The notes under the pieces: model-generated
The model's database searches: none
What the model was told of the DNA's origin: nothing
What the model saw: only the letters and a program-made list of their open reading frames with translations
Shown: positions 58,213 to 64,000 of the stretch, one piece after another
Numbering within the stretch: the first letter of the stretch is position 1
Layout of the letters: every line of letters starts with the position of its first letter
Translations under genes and position numbers: made by a program
Assembly (NCBI RefSeq): GCF_009712225.1
Contig: NZ_WASP01000003.1
Coordinates: forward strand, 123,279 to 187,278
Direction of reading: 5' to 3'
DNA: 64,000 nt
Source of the DNA: Desulfovibrio sp.
GTDB taxonomy: Bacteria > Desulfobacterota > Desulfovibrionia > Desulfovibrionales > Desulfovibrionaceae

Positions 58213-59808
58213 ATGAAAGATAATCTGCAATTGAAAGATGTTTCCACTGCCGAAGGGCAGATGGTCAGCATTGACCTCAAGGATATTCCTGAACTTCCCG
58301 TGGACATGCACACCATGCCCTGGAAGCCCTTTACCGACGAACAGAAGCAGAACACTGCCTGTATCCTTGACGACGTGTGCGTGCTGAACATTCCCATGCC
58401 CAAGAACAAGGAAGAAGAAGAGGAACTGGTCAACAAGTTCCTCAACGGTATGCGCAAGCTGTTCACCAAGGAAAACAACTGGACCTTCCTGCCCATGCTT
58501 GAAACCAGCATGGACTACTGCGCCCAGTGCAATTCCTGCTCTGAAGCCTGCCATCTGTATGAAATGTCTGGCAGAAACGAAATGTACCGGCCCAACTTCC
58601 GGTCTGAAATCTTCCGCCGCATTTACAAGCAGTATGTGAAAAAGGAACCCTTGGCCAAGTGGCGCTACGGCGACATCGGCCTGAACTGGAAGACCGTGGC
58701 TCGCCTTGGCGAACTGGCATACCGCTGCAACCTTTGCCGTCGCTGCGCGCAGACCTGCCCCATCGGCGTGGACAACGCCTTGCTGGCCCGCGAAATCCGC
58801 AAGCTTTTCAGCCAGGAACTGGGCATCTACCCCCGCGAGCTGCACGAAAAGGGCACCATCAACCAGATGAAGTGCGGTTCTTCGACCGGTATGACCCCCG
58901 AAGTGGTGAAAGAAAACGTTGAGTTCATCGACGAGGACTACACCGAAATCACCGGCATCGGCATCCACACCCCCTTCGACGTGCAGGGTGCGGATATCAT
59001 GCTGCTGCACAACGCTGGCGAAGTCATGGCCTGGCCTGAAAACATCGCCGCCTTCTCGCTGATCTTCCAGGAAGCTGGTCTTTCCTGGACCCTCTCGAGC
59101 AAGGCCCTTGCGTACGACGGCGTTAACTACGGCGTGTTCTACGACGACGCCCAGACCGCCCGTATCGCCCTGCAGCACATGATGGCCGCCAAAGAACTTG
59201 GCGTTAAGAAGATCGTCATCGGTGAATGCGGCCACGCCCACAAGGCCCTGACCGTTATCGCCGACCGCGTTATTCCCTTTGAGTATCAGGTACCGCGCGA
59301 AAGCTGCTACGTGACCCTGCACGACATCGTCATGTCGGGCCGCCTCAAGCTTGATCCTTCGCGCAACAACTTCCCCGTGACCCTGCACGACCCCTGCAAC
59401 ATCGTGCGCCTCATGGGTATTGTTGAACCCCAGCGCGAAATCGTGCGCAAGATTGCGCCCCTGTTCCGCGAAATGCCCTGCCACGGCGTGGACAACTACT
59501 GCTGCGGCGGCGGCTCCGGCTTCGCCATTATGACCCGTAACAACATCGAACAATGGCGCGGCAACATCTCTGGCCGTAAAAAGATGTGGCAGATCAGCGA
59601 AGCCTTCAAGGATTGCCTTGGACCGGAAACCCGCAAGTACATCTGCGCTCCCTGCTCCAACTGCAAGGGCCAGATCCGCGAAGTTCTGGAACACAACGAT
59701 CTGTACACCAAGAATAACTTCGCATACGGCGGCCTGGTGGAACTGATCGTCAACGCCATGGTCAACGTGAACCCCGGGTTCATCAAGTTTGAAGGCGAAG
59801 AAGAATAG
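58213..59808 (+). CDS. dsrK: DsrK-like iron-sulfur protein (HdrD-related)
   Basis: 531 residues, near the 58-60 kDa of DsrK. Cysteine motifs: CAQCNSCSEAC and CNLCRRCAQTC for two [4Fe-4S] clusters, then CGHAHK, DPCNIV, YCCGGGSG and PCSNCKG for the HdrD-type noncubane cluster. Cytosolic subunit believed to act with DsrC trisulfide in sulfite reduction. Here the pair stands without dsrJ, dsrO or dsrP and a terminator follows at once, so it is either a second dsrMK copy or a split operon. Confidence 0.85.
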   Translation: MKDNLQLKDVSTAEGQMVSIDLKDIPELPVDMHTMPWKPFTDEQKQNTACILDDVCVLNIPMPKNKEEEEELVNKFLNGMRKLFTKENNWTFLPMLETSMDYCAQCNSCSEACHLYEMSGRNEMYRPNFRSEIFRRIYKQYVKKEPLAKWRYGDIGLNWKTVARLGELAYRCNLCRRCAQTCPIGVDNALLAREIRKLFSQELGIYPRELHEKGTINQMKCGSSTGMTPEVVKENVEFIDEDYTEITGIGIHTPFDVQGADIMLLHNAGEVMAWPENIAAFSLIFQEAGLSWTLSSKALAYDGVNYGVFYDDAQTARIALQHMMAAKELGVKKIVIGECGHAHKALTVIADRVIPFEYQVPRESCYVTLHDIVMSGRLKLDPSRNNFPVTLHDPCNIVRLMGIVEPQREIVRKIAPLFREMPCHGVDNYCCGGGSGFAIMTRNNIEQWRGNISGRKKMWQISEAFKDCLGPETRKYICAPCSNCKGQIREVLEHNDLYTKNNFAYGGLVELIVNAMVNVNPGFIKFEGEEE

Positions 59809-59827
59809 TTTCCTGACCGTGGGATAA

Positions 59828-59860
59828 ATACAAAAAGGGGCGCAAGCCCCTTTTTGTATT
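59828..59860. terminator. Terminator after dsrK, bidirectional
   Basis: AATACAAAAAGGGG, loop CGCAAG, CCCCTTTTTGTATT is symmetric and serves both strands before the convergent transporter. Confidence 0.88.
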
Positions 59861-59949
59861 TATGAGCGTTGCCAACGGCAGCGTGAACAGAAACCAGAAG
59901 CAGACCGCGGATTGACCGCCCCGCCGCGCACTCCCAAACACCCACTCGT

Positions 59950-61041
59950 TCACTTTCTTGCAGGCACCACCCTGGCGCCGCACGAAAGCCAGATTCCCGC
60001 CATCACGCAGGCCAACCCAGCCAGATGCGTCCACAAGAGATGTTCGCCCAGTACCAGCCACGACAAGGCCACCCCGCTCAGAGGCACAAGACCGGTAAAG
60101 GCAGCCGCCGCGCTGGCCGGAACAAGGGCAATCCCCTTGAACCAGAGCACATACGAAAGGTACGAAACAGCCGCCCCATAATAGACGATGCAGCCCAGTG
60201 CCATGCCCGTAATCCCTGCAAAGTCATAGTGCCAGGAGTCAAACAGCGCCACAGGCAGCAGCATGATAAAGGCGTACAGGGAAACAGCAGTCGTTCGCCG
60301 CAGGGGTGACATGGCGCAGCAATGCGCCTTGCTGAGCACAGAAAACGCAGCCTCTCCCAGCACGGCCGCAAGTACAAGGCCGTTGCCCAGCAAACTGCGC
60401 CACAGATGGTCTTGCGCCAGACCTGCGGGTAGCCCGGCTGTCTGCCCCGCTGCGCCATGCTCTGCCAGAAAGGGTGAAACATTGATCGCCACCAGCCCCA
60501 GGCTCACGCAGGCAATACCGCAGATACGGCGCAAGGGCGGGCGCTCTTGCAGCATTACCCAGGCAAGCAGCCCGATAACTGCCGGGGCCGCGCTGCTCAT
60601 AAGCCCGGCAGACGCAGCACTGGTAAAACGCAGCCCCTCAAAGGTAAATACGCGATAGAGGGCGATACCGAACAGGGCCTGCAGAGCTAATGTGGCGTGA
60701 GTACGCCGGTCAAGTGCCCCCCTTTCTCCCCGCAGCCACAACATGGGCAGCATTATCACCAGCCCCGCTCCCAAACCCAGCTCTGCCGCAAGACAAACTG
60801 GCAGGCTGCCCACCAGCAGTTTGCCAGCCACCACAGCGCTGCCCGCAATGCTCATGGCAAGGGTCAGGCATACCCACGCCAGCCCCTGTTTGCTGCGGCT
60901 TGCATCATGCGTGGCGTCTGTGCCGCCTGTTCCTGCCTTTTGCGCTGATCGCTCGCTATCCACATCCCGTGCTTCAGCGGTTGTCTTCAGGCAGTGGGTG
61001 TCAACAACCGTTCCAAATGCACGATTTTCGCAACTTTCCAT
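59950..61041 (-). CDS. EamA/DMT-family exporter
   Basis: 363 residues. Two EamA repeats, ten transmembrane helices after a hydrophilic N-terminal extension of about 50 residues. FTFEGLRFTSAASAGLMSSAAPAVIGLLAW and LVPASAAAAFTGLVPLSGVALSWLVLGE are typical. Family members export amino acids or metabolites. The ATG at 61041 follows GAGGAG; longer frames run into the divergent regulator's leader. It is divergent from a MocR regulator 142 bases away, a common arrangement in which the regulator controls the exporter. Confidence 0.85.
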   Translation of the reverse strand: MESCENRAFGTVVDTHCLKTTAEARDVDSERSAQKAGTGGTDATHDASRSKQGLAWVCLTLAMSIAGSAVVAGKLLVGSLPVCLAAELGLGAGLVIMLPMLWLRGERGALDRRTHATLALQALFGIALYRVFTFEGLRFTSAASAGLMSSAAPAVIGLLAWVMLQERPPLRRICGIACVSLGLVAINVSPFLAEHGAAGQTAGLPAGLAQDHLWRSLLGNGLVLAAVLGEAAFSVLSKAHCCAMSPLRRTTAVSLYAFIMLLPVALFDSWHYDFAGITGMALGCIVYYGAAVSYLSYVLWFKGIALVPASAAAAFTGLVPLSGVALSWLVLGEHLLWTHLAGLACVMAGIWLSCGARVVPARK

Positions 61042-61183
61042 TATCCGTCTCCTCAATAACAGGCTTATTGACCGCAACGCATGGCGCGCATTGCCATCTG
61101 GCAGAGGAGAAGGTAGCGTGGATGAAGTGGTCTGGATAAGATCCAATTTTCTACAAAAATAACCATACCAATACGGATACACC

Positions 61184-62605
61184 ATGTGGCTGACACTCGA
61201 TAAGCAGAGCCCACTGTCGCTCAACCGGCAGATAAGCAGCCAGATCAGGACGTTTATTTTGCGTGGCGACCTGCCAGCGGGCCATCTGTTGCCCTCCACG
61301 CGTCAGCTCGGCAAAGAGCTTGATGTGGCGCGCAGCACAGTGCTGGAAGCCTACGACCAGCTGCTGGCCGAGGGGTATCTGGAATCGCGCAGCGGCTCGG
61401 GAACCAGAGTGGCGCAAGGCATCCGTCCCCAGCCGCGACTGACGGGCGGTTCTGCTGCCATGCTCCCCATGGCCCCCCTGATAGAAGGCTGTGATCCTCC
61501 GGAGCTGGTTAACTTCCAGTCGGGTATTCCCGCGCTGGAGCAGTTTCCCGCCGGGGAATGGGGCAAGCTGTACCGCCAGTGCTGCGAAAGTCTGCCCGCC
61601 TCTGCCCTGCGCTACTGCAGCCCCGCCGGTGTGGACGAGCTGCGCGAGGCAATCTCTGGCTGGCTGTTGCGCATGCGGGGCCTGCGGGCAGACCCCGGCC
61701 AGATTATGATCACAACTGGCGCAACGCAAGGGCTCAGGCTGGTGGCCAGGCTGCTCAACCGCCCCAAGGCGCTGGCGCTGGTAGAAGACCCCGTGCACCG
61801 GGGGCTGGTGGAGGTTATCGCCCGGGCGGGCTACGAGGTTAAAGGCATCGCCGCCGACGCGCAGGGTATGGACGCTGACCAGCTGCACAACCTTTCGGAA
61901 GACTGCGCCTCCCGCTGCGCCTTTATATATGTAACGCCATCGCACCAGTATCCCACAGGGGGTATTCTTTCCGCACCACGGCGGCAGACCCTTGTGAATT
62001 TTGCCCATGCGCGGGGCTGCATGCTGGTGGAGGACGACTACGACGGGGAATTTCGTTTTGAGGGCACCCCCGTCAGCGCCATGCGCGAGCTGGCGCCCGA
62101 GAAGGTCATCTACATAGGATCTTTCAGCAAAATCCTGGCCCCGGCCCTGCGCATCGGTTTTGCCGTGGTGCCTGCGGCCCTGATTCCCCGCTGGATAGAA
62201 GAAAAACAGTTCACCGACGTGCACACTGATGCTCTTACACAGCGTGCGCTTGCCAGCTTTATCTCCAGTGGTACACTCGAACGGCATATCTGGAAAATGT
62301 GCAAGCTCTACAAGCGCAAGAGGCAGTACTTGCTGCAATGTCTGCGTGAACGGTTTGGCGGATGCTTTTCTGCCAGTGGGCAGGCCGCAGGACTGCATAT
62401 GGTTGCGGAATTTCCAGAAATAAAGTTTACTGAAGCAATGCTGGCAAGCATGCGCGCCCATGGTGTACGTGCTGTACCGGTAGAACACCACTCGCTGTGC
62501 CGTGACGGAACACACGCACATCAGCTGATTCTTGGCTATGCCCACCTTTCGGAGCAGGCCATGGAGAGGGGCGTTGACGCTCTGCATGCAGCTTTGCGTT
62601 CATGA
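61184..62605 (+). CDS. MocR/PdxR-family regulator (GntR HTH plus aminotransferase fold)
   Basis: 473 residues. N-terminal GntR helix-turn-helix (LPSTRQLGKELDVARSTVLEAYDQLLAEGYL) and a class I aminotransferase-like domain, with ITTGATQGL, VEDDYDGEFRF and the PLP lysine in YIGSFSKILAPALRIGF. Such proteins use PLP as effector and activate or repress neighbouring genes. The divergent EamA exporter is the likely target. Position and domain order are complete; a promoter must lie in the 142-base gap. Confidence 0.9.
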   Translation: MWLTLDKQSPLSLNRQISSQIRTFILRGDLPAGHLLPSTRQLGKELDVARSTVLEAYDQLLAEGYLESRSGSGTRVAQGIRPQPRLTGGSAAMLPMAPLIEGCDPPELVNFQSGIPALEQFPAGEWGKLYRQCCESLPASALRYCSPAGVDELREAISGWLLRMRGLRADPGQIMITTGATQGLRLVARLLNRPKALALVEDPVHRGLVEVIARAGYEVKGIAADAQGMDADQLHNLSEDCASRCAFIYVTPSHQYPTGGILSAPRRQTLVNFAHARGCMLVEDDYDGEFRFEGTPVSAMRELAPEKVIYIGSFSKILAPALRIGFAVVPAALIPRWIEEKQFTDVHTDALTQRALASFISSGTLERHIWKMCKLYKRKRQYLLQCLRERFGGCFSASGQAAGLHMVAEFPEIKFTEAMLASMRAHGVRAVPVEHHSLCRDGTHAHQLILGYAHLSEQAMERGVDALHAALRS

Positions 62606-62829
62606 AAATAACTTGGTCGAGGGCAAGACTTCTCTCTCCCCCACGCACGCGTACAGCAGCAGGGCGAATACCAGTTTTTTCTGTGCATTCGGCGGCTTGC
62701 AGGTGTGCATACTTTCCATTCCAGCGGCATGTGCGCATTGACAGGATGCCCGCAATGAGGCAATAGAAAAGCCTTCATCCACAAGCGGCGCATGATTTGT
62801 GCGCACATCTTTTCTCGCGGAGGGCGGAG

Positions 62830-63960
62830 ATGAAAAAAGGTATGACATGGCTTGCTGCAATGGCATTTTGCGTGGCGATGGCCGCGCCCGCAATGGCTGC
62901 GGATCCCATTAAAATCGGCGTTGCCGGCGCGCACTCTGGCGACCTGGCATCCTACGGCGTTCCCAGCTTGAACGCCGCCAAGGTTGTTATCGCCGAAGTC
63001 AACGCCAACGGTGGCGTGCTTGGACGTCAGATTGAACTGGTTGCCCAGGATGACCAGTGCAAGCCCGAACTGGCCACCAACGCGGCCACCAAGCTGATTT
63101 CCGAAAAGGTTAGCGTGGTCATGGGCCACATCTGCTCCGGCGCTACCAAGGCTACCCTGCCGCTCTACACCGAAGCCAAAATCGTGTCCATGTCGCCTTC
63201 GGCCACCACCCCCAGCCTTACCGAGAGTGGCACCAACCCCTATTTCTTCCGCACCATCGCCAACGACAAGGCCCAGGCCAAGTTGACCAGCGACTTCATC
63301 CTCAATGGCATCAAGGCCAAAAAAGTTGCCTATCTGCATGACAACGGCGACTACGGCAAGGGCTTTGTGGACAACAACCGCGAAGCGCTTGAAAAGGCCG
63401 GCGTTGAAACCGTTCTGTACGAAGCCGTTACGCCCGACGCCGTGGACTTCTCGGCTGTTGTGCGCAAACTGCGCCGCGCCAAGCCCGACATCCTCGTGTT
63501 CGGCGGCTACCAGCCCACCGCCTCCAAGCTGCTGCAGCAGATGCGCCGCGACCACGTGACCACCGCCATGATCGGCCCCGATGGTCTCAAGGACGAAGCC
63601 TTCATCAAGATGGCTGGCAAGGACGCTGAGGGCGTGTACGCCTCTTACCCCAAGGACACCAGTAACCTGCCCGCCTACAAGCATGCCCTTGAAGGCCATG
63701 TGAAGATGTTCGGCAGCGATCCCGGTTCCTTCTACTACAACGGCTACGCTGCCACCCAGGCTCTGGTAAACGCCATTGCCAAGGCTGGCTCCACCGACGC
63801 CGCCAAGGTTGTGGAAGCCCTGCGCACCACCCCTGTGGAAACCCCGCTGGGCAAGCTGACCTTCAGCAAGACCGGCGATGCCGCAGGCATGGGCCTCTCG
63901 ATCTACCAGATCAAAGACGGCAAGTTCGTAGAACTTAAGCACAGCATCACCCTGGACTAA
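62830..63960 (+). CDS. livK: Branched-chain amino acid ABC transporter substrate-binding protein (LivJ/LivK-like)
   Basis: 376 residues with a signal peptide (MKKGMTWLAAMAFCVAMAAP). The mature protein begins with IKIGVAGAHSGDLASYG, the leucine-binding-protein pattern, and contains VVMGHICSGATKATLPLYTE and PTASKLLQQMRR. It binds leucine/isoleucine/valine or a related amino acid in the periplasm for a Liv importer, whose other genes should lie beyond the window. The ATG at 62830 follows GGAGGGCGGAG. The 40 bases after the stop are GC-rich and may begin a hairpin. Confidence 0.9.
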   Translation: MKKGMTWLAAMAFCVAMAAPAMAADPIKIGVAGAHSGDLASYGVPSLNAAKVVIAEVNANGGVLGRQIELVAQDDQCKPELATNAATKLISEKVSVVMGHICSGATKATLPLYTEAKIVSMSPSATTPSLTESGTNPYFFRTIANDKAQAKLTSDFILNGIKAKKVAYLHDNGDYGKGFVDNNREALEKAGVETVLYEAVTPDAVDFSAVVRKLRRAKPDILVFGGYQPTASKLLQQMRRDHVTTAMIGPDGLKDEAFIKMAGKDAEGVYASYPKDTSNLPAYKHALEGHVKMFGSDPGSFYYNGYAATQALVNAIAKAGSTDAAKVVEALRTTPVETPLGKLTFSKTGDAAGMGLSIYQIKDGKFVELKHSITLD

Positions 63961-64000
63961 ATGTCTACCGGGGCGGGGGCCGGGGCGGGGCCCCGCGGTT

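Noticed and set aside
61151..62587. Minus-strand frame opposite the MocR gene
   Set aside because: Antisense shadow with no recognisable features.

Overview
The window looks like a chromosomal segment of a Desulfovibrio-type sulfate-reducing deltaproteobacterium. The evidence is a periplasmic [NiFe] hydrogenase with its protease (hynBA, hynC), an hmcEF-like redox module followed by rrf1- and rrf2-like regulators, and a dsrMK-like pair, all with GC-rich, Desulfovibrio-style codon use. The rest of the backbone is housekeeping: tRNA-Gln and tRNA-Glu, rpoB and rpoC, metY, amino acid metabolism and transporters.

Layout. 1-9.3 kb (backbone): a D,D-carboxypeptidase cut by the window edge, metY, hynB-hynA, hynC, a DUF523 gene with a small partner, and a YeiH-like transporter with a 54-residue membrane protein. 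9.3-9.5 kb: tRNA-Gln and tRNA-Glu. 9.42-36.56 kb: one integrated mobile element bounded by a perfect 45-bp direct repeat of the tRNA-Glu 3' end. 36.6-42.3 kb: diaminopropionate ammonia-lyase, then a STAS / SpoIIE-phosphatase-kinase / DAC-like signalling operon. 42.8-51.2 kb: rpoB and rpoC. 52-56.8 kb: triheme cytochrome-hmcE-hmcF, with rrf1/rrf2-like genes on the other strand and a second Rrf2 regulator. 57.2-59.8 kb: dsrMK-like pair. 59.9-64 kb: EamA exporter divergent from a MocR regulator, and a branched-chain amino acid binding protein.

The 27-kb element is a mosaic. It carries a tyrosine integrase beside the tRNA and a mobilization block. That block has an RSF1010-like oriT candidate, a MobA/L relaxase with a second gene nested in another frame, a TraD-like accessory protein and a VirD4-like coupling protein. 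No mating-pore genes are visible, so it is probably mobilizable rather than self-transmissible. The cargo includes a Fic protein, a Pit/MFS/ChrB-like transporter group, and a fluoride riboswitch controlling an enolase followed by a broken crcB. It also includes a CoiA-like nuclease, several unknown membrane proteins, and a four-gene operon in which a PadR-radical SAM fusion precedes an ABC importer. The right end holds a small HTH gene divergent from a serine recombinase and two ParB-like genes.

The strongest candidates for something undescribed are the HTH/recombinase/ParB/ParB cassette, the PadR-radical SAM/ABC operon, the nested gene inside the relaxase, and the reduced hmc-like module with a triheme cytochrome in place of HmcA-D. 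All functional calls come from reading the sequence. No database search was run.
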